Positions 17,283-26,507 of a stretch of 64,000 nucleotides of DNA are shown piece after piece. Within the stretch, counting starts at the first letter, position 1. Each line of letters begins with the position of its first letter. The notes beneath the pieces were generated by a model. The model searched no databases, was not told where the DNA came from, and was given only the letters and a program-made list of their open reading frames with translations. This DNA is from an uncultured Bacteroidaceae bacterium (GTDB lineage Bacteria; Bacteroidota; Bacteroidia; Bacteroidales; Bacteroidaceae), in the NCBI GenBank assembly GCA_905233765.1, contig CAJOCU010000008.1, forward strand, positions 38,978-102,977. Direction: 5' to 3'. A program made the translations under genes and the position numbers.

Positions 17283-19487
17283 TTACGAATTTGAGATTTC
17301 CTTGATGAGTGTCAGGATGTTTTTCCCGTCCGTGCGCTCATAGTTGACGGTGTCCATGAGGTCGCGTACCAGTAGAATCCCTAACCCTCCAATGCGACGC
17401 TCCTCAGCCGTGAGGGAGATGTCGGCCTTTTCCTGGATCGTAGGGTCGAAGGGGATTCCAGAATCTGTGATGATAACCCTCAGCTGCTTCCCGTTGGAGA
17501 TCGCTTCAATCGTTACGTAGCCCTCGATACCTGTCGGATAAGCATAGTCCATGACATTCACTACCGCTTCTTCCACTGCAAGGCGTAGCTGCGCTGCCAA
17601 TGGATCTTTCATGTTCAGCTGCTTGCTCACCGATTTTAAAAAGTCGTGCAGCCGTGGCACCTCATGGACATCGTTCTTCAGTGTCAGTGTCTGGGACAGG
17701 ATGCTTTCAAAGGCTGTGGGCGTATAGCGTATAGCAAGCATGGTCAGGTCGTCGCTCTGCTCTGCATCTCCCACAAACAGATGTACCGCCTTACTGACGA
17801 CCTCTATGATCTCTTTGGGTGTCAGCTGCCGTGAACATGAAGCGAGTACGGTTTCTGTGCGTGGTAATCCATACAATTCGCGCAGGCTATTCTTGGCTTC
17901 TGTCAGGCCATCTGTATAGAGAAAGAGTGTACTGCCAGGTTCGAGTTGACACTCCTGCTGATTATATTTGATATCCTCGAAGACACCTATGGGCAGATGG
18001 GGCTTGCACTCGACAGCGTTCAATGCTTCATGACTCAGTATGAAAGGTGCATCGTGGCCCGCATTGCAGTAGCGCAAATGTCCTGTTGGCAGGTCAAGCA
18101 CACCGATGAACATGGTGACGAACATATTGGAGTCATTACCTTGGCAGGAGGCTTCGTTCAGAGCCTGCATGATGCGAGCGGGATTGTTTTCATGGGCCGA
18201 TGCCGAGCGGAACAGAGCATGGGTGACCGCCATCAGCATTGCAGACGGCGTACCTTTTCCGCTGACGTCTCCGATGCAGAAGAATAGTTTCTCGTCGCGC
18301 AGGAAGAAATCAAAGAGATCGCCACCCACTTCTCTTGCTGTCACCAGGGACCCGAAGATGTCGATATCTTTGCGGTTGGGGTAGGGTGGAAACTGTTTGG
18401 GTAGCATCTGCAACTGAATCTCCTTGGCGACCCGCAGTTCACTGTTAATGCGTTCTTCTTTAATCTCAGCCTGTTTCAAGCGCAGCATGTTTCGGATGGT
18501 GCGAATGATGATAAGGCCCAGCAGGAGAAAGCCTGCCACCATGAGCAGTAGGATGTGCCTGCGCATTTTTGCCAAGGAGCCATAAACCTCATCGTCGTAA
18601 CACACAACAGCCACCAGCCAGTGTGGGTCATCGCTCATATGGGCATAGTAGATATACCCTTGGTCGCCATTGTCCTCTGTGAAGGCAATCTCCGTGCTAC
18701 GCTGGTTGTCGGTCAGACTTCGTGCTACGGTGCTGTCTTTGATCATTGACACAACCCTGTTCACGCGCTCTACACTGACGGAATCCTTGTTCGGTGCAGC
18801 AATCAGATTGCCCGATTCAGTCATGAAGAGGTTGAAAGAAGAGGGATACATGTGGCGAGTATTCAGCGTATCCCCCAACCATGTCAGCGAGAGGTCAATG
18901 CCGCAGATCGCGATGAAATGGCCATCGCGGTCGCAGATAGGATAGGAATAGGTGGTGAGCGATTGCGGCCCCTCCTCAGTTACATATTGATATGGGTCGC
19001 TCCAGAAGGCTTTCTTCTCAGCCTCCATTCTCTGGTAGGCTGGATGTTTGGTGTAGTCGTGTGTGTCGTTCTCGCTGAGCTGTTCCACGACGATGCCATT
19101 GTTTGTCTTGTAAGCATACGGCTCAAAGAGATGTCCTTTTTGTGGGTAGTAGTCCGGTATGAATGCGAGGAATGCGCCGTGGATCTTGGAATTGGCTTCT
19201 ATCAGCCGTTGGGTTACAGCAAAGAGCGAGTCAGGTTCGTTCAGGTTCCGTTGGATGTCCCAGAGATGTTCGTTTAGGCTTGTCTCAGCAGAGCTCAGCG
19301 TATAATGAAGCATCTTGGACTTTGAAAACAGCTCAATCTGAACACGTTCCTCCAGTTCGTTCTCCAATAAGTAATGAGCATAATAATATTGGATGGCAGA
19401 AATCAGCTCCAGAAGCACAGCTGTGGCTATTACGAAGCCAAGACTTCTCCACCCTCCTAACTTTTTGGAGAACCATTGATAAGTCAT
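17283..19487 (-). CDS. Membrane sensor fused to SpoIIE/RsbU phosphatase and RsbW-type ATPase
   Basis: A single 734-residue chain. There is a transmembrane helix at about 17-42, a Cache-like extracytoplasmic sensor at about 43-300 (ICDRDGHFIAICGIDLS), a second helix at about 312-332 and a short coiled coil. The SpoIIE/PP2C domain follows at about 375-580 (REVGGDLFDFF, GDVSGKGTPSA, NAGHDAP, YTDGLTEA, SDDLTML). A GHKL ATPase lies at about 600-734 (VEEAVVNVMDYAY, GIPFDPT, GGLGILLVRDLMD). Thus phosphatase and kinase for the STAS partner are in one protein, which should set its phosphorylation in response to an external ligand. The ATG overlaps the DUF2795 stop codon (TAATG), so translation is coupled. 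Confidence 0.93.
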   Translation of the reverse strand: MTYQWFSKKLGGWRSLGFVIATAVLLELISAIQYYYAHYLLENELEERVQIELFSKSKMLHYTLSSAETSLNEHLWDIQRNLNEPDSLFAVTQRLIEANSKIHGAFLAFIPDYYPQKGHLFEPYAYKTNNGIVVEQLSENDTHDYTKHPAYQRMEAEKKAFWSDPYQYVTEEGPQSLTTYSYPICDRDGHFIAICGIDLSLTWLGDTLNTRHMYPSSFNLFMTESGNLIAAPNKDSVSVERVNRVVSMIKDSTVARSLTDNQRSTEIAFTEDNGDQGYIYYAHMSDDPHWLVAVVCYDDEVYGSLAKMRRHILLLMVAGFLLLGLIIIRTIRNMLRLKQAEIKEERINSELRVAKEIQLQMLPKQFPPYPNRKDIDIFGSLVTAREVGGDLFDFFLRDEKLFFCIGDVSGKGTPSAMLMAVTHALFRSASAHENNPARIMQALNEASCQGNDSNMFVTMFIGVLDLPTGHLRYCNAGHDAPFILSHEALNAVECKPHLPIGVFEDIKYNQQECQLEPGSTLFLYTDGLTEAKNSLRELYGLPRTETVLASCSRQLTPKEIIEVVSKAVHLFVGDAEQSDDLTMLAIRYTPTAFESILSQTLTLKNDVHEVPRLHDFLKSVSKQLNMKDPLAAQLRLAVEEAVVNVMDYAYPTGIEGYVTIEAISNGKQLRVIITDSGIPFDPTIQEKADISLTAEERRIGGLGILLVRDLMDTVNYERTDGKNILTLIKEISNS

Positions 19488-19708
19488 TAATATTCATCCT
19501 CGTTGAAGAGGAAGTCTTCTTTCGTGGGGTAGTCGGGCCACACATCTTCGATGTTCTCGTAAATGTCGCCTTCGTCCTCGATTTCTTCCAGATTCTCGAT
19601 GACTTCCATGGGGGCACCGCTACGAACGGCATAGTCAATCAGTTCTTCCTTTGTGGCGGGCCATGGTGCATCTTCGAGTTTCGAAGCCAGTTCAAGTGTC
19701 CAGTACAT
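19487..19708 (-). CDS. DUF2795 small acidic protein
   Basis: A 73-residue, strongly acidic soluble protein with the conserved Bacteroidota pattern MYWTLELASKLEDAPWPATK near the start and WPDYPTKEDF near the end. The function is unknown. It leads the operon with the sensor-phosphatase-kinase, STAS and porin-like genes, and its stop codon overlaps the next start by one base. A heptanucleotide array fills the leader, and a -7-like box lies 80 bases upstream. Confidence 0.9.
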   Translation of the reverse strand: MYWTLELASKLEDAPWPATKEELIDYAVRSGAPMEVIENLEEIEDEGDIYENIEDVWPDYPTKEDFLFNEDEY

Positions 19709-19713
19709 ATATG

Positions 19714-19741
19714 GTTTAGAGTTTAGAATTTAAAGTTTAAG
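19714..19741. repeat. Heptanucleotide array upstream of DUF2795
   Basis: Four 7-base units (GTTTAGA twice, then ATTTAAA and GTTTAAG) end six bases before the ATG on the minus strand. Confidence 0.8.
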
Positions 19742-19787
19742 GCATGAGACGATTCATTTTTTAATATGAAATCTCTGATTTTGGGCG

Positions 19788-19795
19788 CGAAGATA
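19788..19795 (-). promoter_or_regulatory. Probable -7 box for the DUF2795/partner-switch operon
   Basis: TATCTTCG on the minus strand differs from TAnnTTTG at one position. The 156-base gap otherwise holds only the heptanucleotide array. Confidence 0.5.
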
Positions 19796-19864
19796 CGAAA
19801 GAATGATGAAAAACAATCATGAAAAGAGATTTATTTTCATGAAGTCGGTTAAATAATACAAAAA

Positions 19865-20449
19865 TCAGAAGCTGATCCAGTAATGGTGTGTGTTTGTTGG
19901 TTGATTGAAGAAGGCAATACCATACGTGTAGAGATCATACGTGTTGCCCGTTCTGGTATCCGCTTGGATGGCGTGCCAGGCAGCGTTTGCGATGGGGTCC
20001 TCATGGATGCCTTCAGCAATGAGTAAGGTCGTTGGGAGTCTTAGGGATGAGGCCTTTACTTGCCGCAACGCTGTGTGACTCAGGAACAGGAGGTCGGGCG
20101 AAGGCCGCTCGGCGATTTCTGAAATATCAGCATACTTCGTAATCGTTGCCGTTGGGACGGCGGCAGCCATGTAGGCAGCCTCTATGGTGCAATCGCCCAC
20201 GAGGATGATGCTCTTCGGGTGCGCATAGTTGGCCAGGCGGAACAGCAGGCGGCGGCACGTGATGGGGTATAGCCTCAGCCATCGCACCCACCATGGGTGG
20301 AGACGGTTCAGCGTGGCGTAGGCATAGTAGGCGCTGTCCTCATACACCACGCCGCGCAAGAAGGCGTAGGCTGATGGCGAGTGTACGCCATAGCCTTTGC
20401 GATGGCGCATGCGTAACAGCCAGATCCAAGGTCGCCGAATCAGTTTCAT
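19865..20449 (-). CDS. Conserved Bacteroidota protein, methyltransferase-like fold possible
   Basis: A 194-residue protein starting with a basic, Trp/Arg-rich helix and the motif RHRKGYGVHSP (about residues 16-26), which marks a Bacteroidota family often described as SAM-methyltransferase-like. A short Rossmann-like strand and turn (IILVGDCTIEAA, about 81-92) could be the remnant of a SAM site, but the Gly-rich loop is poor, so catalysis is doubtful. A -7 box lies five bases upstream of the ATG. It is divergent from DUF4954. No pathway can be inferred. Confidence 0.7.
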   Translation of the reverse strand: MKLIRRPWIWLLRMRHRKGYGVHSPSAYAFLRGVVYEDSAYYAYATLNRLHPWWVRWLRLYPITCRRLLFRLANYAHPKSIILVGDCTIEAAYMAAAVPTATITKYADISEIAERPSPDLLFLSHTALRQVKASSLRLPTTLLIAEGIHEDPIANAAWHAIQADTRTGNTYDLYTYGIAFFNQPTNTHHYWISF

Positions 20450-20453
20450 GCGG

Positions 20454-20461
20454 CAAAGATA
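20454..20461 (-). promoter_or_regulatory. -7 box for the methyltransferase-like gene
   Basis: TATCTTTG on the minus strand, five bases before the ATG at 20449, predicts a leaderless or nearly leaderless transcript. Confidence 0.6.
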
Positions 20462-20473
20462 CTGTTTTTTTAA

Positions 20474-20501
20474 CTAAAGTTTAAAATTTAGGCTTTAAAG
20501 T
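20474..20501. repeat. Heptanucleotide array between divergent genes
   Basis: Four 7-base units (AAAGTTT, AAAATTT and variants) lie between the two divergent -7 boxes and so overlap likely -33 regions. Confidence 0.6.
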
Positions 20502-20526
20502 TTCATGTTATTTCATAAAAACGCTA

Positions 20527-20534
20527 TACCTTTG
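20527..20534 (+). promoter_or_regulatory. -7 box for the DUF4954 gene
   Basis: TACCTTTG matches the consensus; the ATG is 48 bases downstream. Confidence 0.65.
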
Positions 20535-20582
20535 CAGCTGAAACAACACAGGACAACACTCATCCAACCTTAAAACAGAATT

Positions 20583-22565
20583 ATGCGAATACTTACAAAA
20601 CAAGAAATAGACCTCCTTGAAGCACAAGCCTGTAGCGCCGAGGACTGGTCGCGTGTACAAATTACCGATGAACAGAGCCTGCGGTACATTCGTCATACAC
20701 GTTTCTCTGGCGACATCCGCATCGGCGCATTCCGCAAGAGTTTCGATATGCCGGGTGGCATCCATAAGCATACGGGCATTTTCCATGCTACGCTGCACAA
20801 CGTCACCATCGGTGATGACTGTTGCATAGAGAACATCAAAAACTACATTGCAAACTATGACATCGCCCACGACTGCTTCATCGAGAACGTGGATATCATC
20901 CTCTGCGATGGACCTACCAGCTTCGGTAATGGTGTGGAGGTCGCCGTACTCAATGAGACGGGTGGCCGCGAGGTGACCATCCACGACCGCCTCACAGCCC
21001 ATGAGGCCTATTTGGAGACTTTCTATCGGCATCGTCCCAAGCTCATCGCCCACCTGAAACGTTTTGCTGCCGAGCGCACAGCCGAATGTACCAGCTCACG
21101 TGGCACCATAGCCGAGCATGTGACCATCGTCGATACTGGCTATATAAAAAATATGTACGTGGGCGCGTACGCGAAGGTCGAAGGTGCCGGTCGCCTCAAG
21201 AACGGAACCCTCAACAGCCGCCAGGAAGCGCCCATTCATGTAGGCTATGGTGTCATCGCCGATGATTTCATCGTGCAGGACGGTTCCAGCATCGAAGATT
21301 GCACCACGCTCACCCGCGTATATGTGGGTCAGGCCTGTTCCCTTGGCCACGGCTATTCTGCCAGCGACTCCCTCTTCTTCTGCAACTGTCAGGAGGAGAA
21401 CGGTGAGGCCTGTGCCATCTTTGCCGGTCCCTTCACCGTTACGCACCACAAGAGCACACTGCTCATCGCCGGAATGTTCTCATTTATGAATGCCGGCTCT
21501 GGCAGCAACCAGAGCAACCACATGTATAAGCTGGGTCCCATCCACCAAGGTGCTATGGAGCGCGGTGCCAAGACCTCATCAGATTCCTACATCCTGTGGC
21601 CTGCCCGCATCGGTGCCTTCTCACTTGTGATGGGCCGCCACAGCAGTCACTCGGACACCAGCGACCTGCCTTTCTCGTATCTCATTGAGAAGAATGGCGA
21701 GACCTATCTCGCCCCTGCCGTGAACCTGCGCTCTGTCGGCACTGTGCGCGATGCCCAGAAATGGCCCAAGCGTGACCGTCGTCATCCCGAGGGACGCTTG
21801 GATTCTGTCAACTTCAATCTGCTCTCGCCCTACACCATTGATAAGATGTTCAGAGGTCTCCATGTCCTTGAGGAGCTGGAAGCCTTGAGCGGCCCCACCA
21901 GCGATGTCTATGCCTACCAGAGTGCGAAGATCAGCAACCATTCGTTGCACCGTGGCCAGCAACTCTATCGCATTGCCATTGAGAAGTTCTTGGGTAACTC
22001 CCTCATCTCTCACCTCGAGCGCACAGACTGCTCCAGTGCCGAGAGCGTGCTGGATGCCTTGAAGCCCACTCGCACAGAGGGACATGGTGTGTGGGTGGAC
22101 CTTGCGGGCCTCATTGCTCCCAAGGAGGTGGTCAATGCCCTCCTCGACGAAGTGGAAGCCGATGGTGTGCCTAATGACCAGGCCTTCTGCGAGGCGCTGC
22201 GTAAGATGCATGAGAACTACTACCGCTACGAATGGACATGGGCCTACGAGAAGATGCTCGAGTACTATGATCTCTATCCCGACCGTATCACCATCGAGGA
22301 CCTCATCGCCATCATCCGCCGCTGGAAGGACAGCGTCGTGCATCTCGACGAGATGCTCTATGCCGATGCCAAGAAGGAGTTCTCCCTTTCGGCCCGTACA
22401 GGCTTCGGTTTCGACGGTGCTAGCCAGCGCACTGCTGAGGCCGACTTCGAGCAGGTGCGTGGCGATTTCGAGACCAATCCCTTCGTGATGGAGACGAAAG
22501 CGCACATCGAACGCAAGAGCGCACTCGGCGACCGCATGATAGCCTTGTTGGAAGGGTTGCTTTGA
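20583..22565 (+). CDS. DUF4954 left-handed beta-helix protein
   Basis: The 660-residue protein matches the Bacteroidota DUF4954 family. Residues of about 40-400 contain many hexapeptide-like turns (GDDCCIEN, VGYGVIADDF, GHGYSASDS) expected of a left-handed beta-helix as in acyl- and nucleotidyl-transferases. The remaining 250 residues are helical. The family is uncharacterised. Resemblance to sugar-nucleotide pyrophosphorylase helices suggests a transferase or scaffold role, but no catalytic residue can be assigned. It has its own promoter and is followed by the promoter hairpin of the next gene. Confidence 0.85.
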   Translation: MRILTKQEIDLLEAQACSAEDWSRVQITDEQSLRYIRHTRFSGDIRIGAFRKSFDMPGGIHKHTGIFHATLHNVTIGDDCCIENIKNYIANYDIAHDCFIENVDIILCDGPTSFGNGVEVAVLNETGGREVTIHDRLTAHEAYLETFYRHRPKLIAHLKRFAAERTAECTSSRGTIAEHVTIVDTGYIKNMYVGAYAKVEGAGRLKNGTLNSRQEAPIHVGYGVIADDFIVQDGSSIEDCTTLTRVYVGQACSLGHGYSASDSLFFCNCQEENGEACAIFAGPFTVTHHKSTLLIAGMFSFMNAGSGSNQSNHMYKLGPIHQGAMERGAKTSSDSYILWPARIGAFSLVMGRHSSHSDTSDLPFSYLIEKNGETYLAPAVNLRSVGTVRDAQKWPKRDRRHPEGRLDSVNFNLLSPYTIDKMFRGLHVLEELEALSGPTSDVYAYQSAKISNHSLHRGQQLYRIAIEKFLGNSLISHLERTDCSSAESVLDALKPTRTEGHGVWVDLAGLIAPKEVVNALLDEVEADGVPNDQAFCEALRKMHENYYRYEWTWAYEKMLEYYDLYPDRITIEDLIAIIRRWKDSVVHLDEMLYADAKKEFSLSARTGFGFDGASQRTAEADFEQVRGDFETNPFVMETKAHIERKSALGDRMIALLEGLL

Positions 22566-22614
22566 CACTCTTTCTCGTTAAAGAAGGTTAAAATTTAATA
22601 ATTATAAGGCATTG

Positions 22615-22649
22615 AACGCTCCACGTCTCGCGCGGAGCGTTTATCTTTG
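22615..22649 (+). promoter_or_regulatory. Inverted repeat abutting the -7 box of the first discoidin gene
   Basis: AACGCTCC (22615-22622) and GGAGCGTT (22634-22641) form an 8-bp inverted repeat. It ends exactly where the -7 box TATCTTTG (22642-22649) begins, so it covers the promoter spacer. It could be an operator or the terminator hairpin of the DUF4954 gene; there is no long T-tract. Confidence 0.6.
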
Positions 22650-22691
22650 CCACAAGAATCATTTTTATAACTAACTAAAATAAGAACCAAC

Positions 22692-25600
22692 ATGAAGAAA
22701 ATTTACCTGTTCTTAGTGATGCTCTTGGGATTGGGCTCTTCCTTATGGGCTCAGGAAACCAGTGAGTACAAAATCGATGAGGACAATCCGCTTATCACGG
22801 AGGCCTCTCAGATTACCAGCCCTTTCAGTCAGAATGATTTGGGCGACAAGGATGGCGATGGCCTTGAAGCGCTCATTGACGATAATACTGGATCGTTCTG
22901 GCATAGCTATTGGGGCGGTGGCACCGTGGCTGCCGGTACGCATTATTTCCAAGTGGAGATGCCAGAAAGCGACTATAGTCTTATCGCTTTTAAGTACACT
23001 CGCCGTAATGTTACTAATGACCAAATCACGCTATGGGGTGTATATGGTACTGATGAACCAGATGCAGACAAAGCAAGTTGTACGGAAATAGCTTCTATTC
23101 AGACGCCATTAGGTTCAAACAGCGAGACGCTGACATCACAGCCTTTTGAAGCAGGAGGTTTCAAGTACCTTCGTTTCTATTGCGAGGACTCGAATGGTTA
23201 CGTTGCACAGTCATCAGGTTGTCGTGGCTATTTCCATGTGGCTGAGTTCCAACTATACCCTGCAGAAAAGCTCGAGGATAATCAAGTCGCATTCAACAAC
23301 CTAATTGCTGTTTATAATAAGTATCTGGATGCTTATACCACAGACGACTATTTCAAGGTCGGAACCAATCCGGGCGACTATAACGCTGAAAAGGTGCAGG
23401 CTTTCCTCGATGTGATGGAAGAAATCACCACCGCTGACTCAGAAATTATGGAGCTTTCCATAGAGGAGTTGGTAGCGAAGAAAGAACTTATCATCAACTC
23501 GTATAAGGAAGCCGTCGAGTCACGTGTCCCGTACGTGTTGGCAGATGGCTACTATCGTCTTCGCAGTGCGTTGACCTTCACCAATGACCTTCCCACGGGC
23601 GAAAAGGATGGGGAAGGCAATCCCATTACTGCTCCGCAGGAAGTGGATAAGTATATGTATTGTGCCATCTCCGGTGAAACCATCTCACTGCGCTGGTACA
23701 CTCCTAAGGATCTCTCTTCTGATGCCCCTGCACTCTGGAAGGTTACCAACAAGGATGGCTTTGTTGATATCATGAACGTGGGCACTGACACCCGTGTTGC
23801 TGGCGAAGTAAAAATGAGCACCGCTGTGGAGGTATCTGCAGAGAGCGAGAACCTGATGGCGCTGGATCCCGTGGCTACCATCGACGACGTCACCTACGTC
23901 AATATCCGCGTCTCCACTCAGGTGCCGGGATGGGATATCGATTCTAAGTTCTACGGTTATCTGCATGCAAATGGCCATAGCTCTGGCGCAGGTGTCTCCG
24001 GCAATATTGTGGGCTGGGAAGCAGCTTTCGATAAAGGAACCGAAAGTGCCAGTGCTTCTGAATGGATCTTTGAACCTGTCACCGATGAGGAGGCAGCAGA
24101 CATCATCGTTGCTTACGAACCCGTGCGCAACCATGAGGTTCTCGTAGAACAATACAATGAAATGCTGAGTGATGCGAAGGCTCGCATCGAGGCTGCTAAG
24201 GATGTACAGACTATCCTACTCATCACTGACGCAAGCCAATTCTCTTCGCCTTTCTCGGATTCGGCAGAAGGAACGAATATGGCCAATCTACTCGATAACA
24301 ACGGAGATACTTTCTGGCATTCAGATTGGCATGGCACATACGATGAGGCCAATCCTCACTATTTGCAAGTGGAGCTGAACGAACCCACCCACGAGTTAGT
24401 GACGTTTAGATATATTCGTCGTACGAAGGGTGGTGCTGCCCACAACAACGATTATGTGACCCAGTGGGGTCTTTATGGAAGTAACGATGCAGAGGCTGCT
24501 TTTGAAGACTGGACGCCATTAGCCACTTTCGATGCGCCTTTCGCCACAACCCAGACAAATCCCATTGATGCCGGCGAATTCGATACGCAAGAGATGAAGT
24601 ACATTCGCTTCTATGCTAACTCGACCTATAGCTCCAAAGGAAATCATTTTTGGCATATTGGTGACATACAACTATACTACATGAAGGAGAATCCGAGCTC
24701 ACAGTACTCACTCATGGGCGAAGTTGCTACCAACTTAGATGCTGTCATCGAGGCACAGAAAGACATCGTATTGGATAATCTGACACTGGACGAGTACAAT
24801 GCCCTGAAGGAGGCTTATGATGCTTTCTTGGCATACTTCGTGGATCCCGCAGAATTGCGTGAGGCCATCAAGGTGGCAGAGGCCAAGGTCGCAGGTGTGC
24901 GTGTAGGCACGAAGCCTGGCTTCTGGCCCGACAATACAACAGGAGAAGCGCTGCAGGCTACCATTGATGATGCCAAGGCATACGATGTGGCTGGTTCCTA
25001 TACTCAAGCTCAGAGCGAGTCGTTCATCGCAACGATGGAGGCTCAGGAAGAGGCTATCGACAAGGCTGTCATTGGCATCCAGACAGGCAAGTGGTATCGC
25101 ATCCAGTTCCCAACAGAGGAAGATTTCGACATATTTGGTTGGGACAAAGTTGCTGGTGCTGGAAGTCAGGACGAAGGCGGTTTGTGGAAGACCGAGCCTC
25201 TCTTTGGAAAATATGTTGCTGTCACAGAGTATGTCTCGGAAGATGGTTATGAAGTTCACACGGTTCCTGATTCGGATGTTAAGCCCGTCACAGTGGGACA
25301 TCAACTGTACTTCGACGCCGCTGAAGACATCACCGAGCCCGCTTATTCACACTTCCGCTTTATTTCTGTTGCTGATACTGCCTACGTGCTGCAGAACCGT
25401 GAAACGGGTCTGTTCTTAAAGGCTGCAGGCACCGGTGGGGCTGTCACGTTGAGTCCACAACCGACTCTCTTTGATGTCCAAGCACTCGGTTATGGTACGA
25501 ATATGATTGCTGGCAGAACACTTGCCGGTGAAAGTCAGAACTACCTCCATGCACAGGTGAGTGGCAATACACTCGTCACGTGGGGTCCTGATTTCGTTCC

Positions 25601-26294
25601 CTATCCTGGTAGCCGCAGCGGCTTATATATCGAAGAGGTTGCAGATGTAGCCGAGGATTATGACGGCACCGACTTCCTCATCGCTGTGAAGCCCGGTTCC
25701 GTGAACACGTTCTGCTTCCCCGTGGAGCTGACCACGGCCGAGGAAGGTCTCTATGGTGTGGATAAGGTTGAGACCACCGAGGATGGCATCAATGTTACGC
25801 TCGTGGCCATCAATGGCACGGTGAATGCCGGTCGTCCTTTCATCTTCATCTATGGTGATGCAGAAGACTATGATGCAGAGGCCACAGGTGAATACGACGA
25901 CTCGGAACCCATTGCCTTCAAGCACGGGTACAAGATCGTTCAGAAGCCCGAAGACAGCAATATCCTGAAGGGTGTCTTCACCGCAACACAAGTGGAAGCC
26001 GGTGTCATCGTTGCCAGCGGCAACGAGATGGTCGTCACCAAGACAGCGACGACGATAGGCGCCAACAGAGCTTACATCTCTGAGGAGGAAGCTTACGCGT
26101 CAGATGCGGATGTCATCATCATTGATGGCGCTGGCGAGGATGGCATCAATGCCGTTCTGTCGAAGGTTGCTAAGAGCGGTGAGCTCTACACCATCGATGG
26201 CCGACTGCTCAGCCGCAAGGCCAACCTCAACGATGTGAAGCGCTATGGAAAGGGTATATATATCCTCAATGGCACAAAAGTCACAGTGAAGTAA
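22692..26294 (+). CDS. Secreted multidomain discoidin protein with type IX sorting domain, paralogue 1
   Basis: A 1200-residue exported protein with a signal peptide (1-20, ending SSLWAQ). Two F5/8 type C-like domains lie at about 33-195 and 510-660, each with a DNN/WHS motif (DDNTGSFWHS, DNNGDTFWHS). Between them are a helical segment and a beta-trefoil-like module starting DGYYRLRS. A second helical and trefoil-like region follows. The last 40 residues (from GELYTIDGRLLSRKA to GIYILNG and KVTVK) are a typical type IX C-terminal sorting domain. No catalytic domain was recognised, so it is probably a surface glycan- or glycoprotein-binding protein. It has its own promoter and a strong terminator, and its paralogue lies directly downstream. 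Confidence 0.85.
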   Translation: MKKIYLFLVMLLGLGSSLWAQETSEYKIDEDNPLITEASQITSPFSQNDLGDKDGDGLEALIDDNTGSFWHSYWGGGTVAAGTHYFQVEMPESDYSLIAFKYTRRNVTNDQITLWGVYGTDEPDADKASCTEIASIQTPLGSNSETLTSQPFEAGGFKYLRFYCEDSNGYVAQSSGCRGYFHVAEFQLYPAEKLEDNQVAFNNLIAVYNKYLDAYTTDDYFKVGTNPGDYNAEKVQAFLDVMEEITTADSEIMELSIEELVAKKELIINSYKEAVESRVPYVLADGYYRLRSALTFTNDLPTGEKDGEGNPITAPQEVDKYMYCAISGETISLRWYTPKDLSSDAPALWKVTNKDGFVDIMNVGTDTRVAGEVKMSTAVEVSAESENLMALDPVATIDDVTYVNIRVSTQVPGWDIDSKFYGYLHANGHSSGAGVSGNIVGWEAAFDKGTESASASEWIFEPVTDEEAADIIVAYEPVRNHEVLVEQYNEMLSDAKARIEAAKDVQTILLITDASQFSSPFSDSAEGTNMANLLDNNGDTFWHSDWHGTYDEANPHYLQVELNEPTHELVTFRYIRRTKGGAAHNNDYVTQWGLYGSNDAEAAFEDWTPLATFDAPFATTQTNPIDAGEFDTQEMKYIRFYANSTYSSKGNHFWHIGDIQLYYMKENPSSQYSLMGEVATNLDAVIEAQKDIVLDNLTLDEYNALKEAYDAFLAYFVDPAELREAIKVAEAKVAGVRVGTKPGFWPDNTTGEALQATIDDAKAYDVAGSYTQAQSESFIATMEAQEEAIDKAVIGIQTGKWYRIQFPTEEDFDIFGWDKVAGAGSQDEGGLWKTEPLFGKYVAVTEYVSEDGYEVHTVPDSDVKPVTVGHQLYFDAAEDITEPAYSHFRFISVADTAYVLQNRETGLFLKAAGTGGAVTLSPQPTLFDVQALGYGTNMIAGRTLAGESQNYLHAQVSGNTLVTWGPDFVPYPGSRSGLYIEEVADVAEDYDGTDFLIAVKPGSVNTFCFPVELTTAEEGLYGVDKVETTEDGINVTLVAINGTVNAGRPFIFIYGDAEDYDAEATGEYDDSEPIAFKHGYKIVQKPEDSNILKGVFTATQVEAGVIVASGNEMVVTKTATTIGANRAYISEEEAYASDADVIIIDGAGEDGINAVLSKVAKSGELYTIDGRLLSRKANLNDVKRYGKGIYILNGTKVTVK

Positions 26295-26311
26295 ACCACA
26301 ACGAACTGGTG

Positions 26312-26351
26312 AGCCCCAAAAGCCGACAAGGCTTTTGGGGCTCTTTTTTAT
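26312..26351 (+). terminator. Intrinsic terminator after discoidin paralogue 1
   Basis: A perfect 13-bp stem (AGCCCCAAAAGCC with GGCTTTTGGGGCT) has a five-base loop and is followed by CTTTTTTAT. Confidence 0.95.
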
Positions 26352-26446
26352 GCTTATGGGTGTAGAATGGACAATGTTTATAGTTAAAAATGTTTAAGAG
26401 CGAGGGTGCAGTGCAAATATTTCTTTCGCATGTCGAAAAGAGTCTC

Positions 26447-26454
26447 TATATTTG
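26447..26454 (+). promoter_or_regulatory. -7 box for discoidin paralogue 2
   Basis: TATATTTG matches TAnnTTTG; the ATG is 53 bases downstream. The 213-base gap otherwise holds only the upstream terminator. Confidence 0.65.
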
Positions 26455-26507
26455 ACCGCTAAAAGCTCAGAATCGATAACAATTTACTAACTAAACATTA
26501 TTACATT

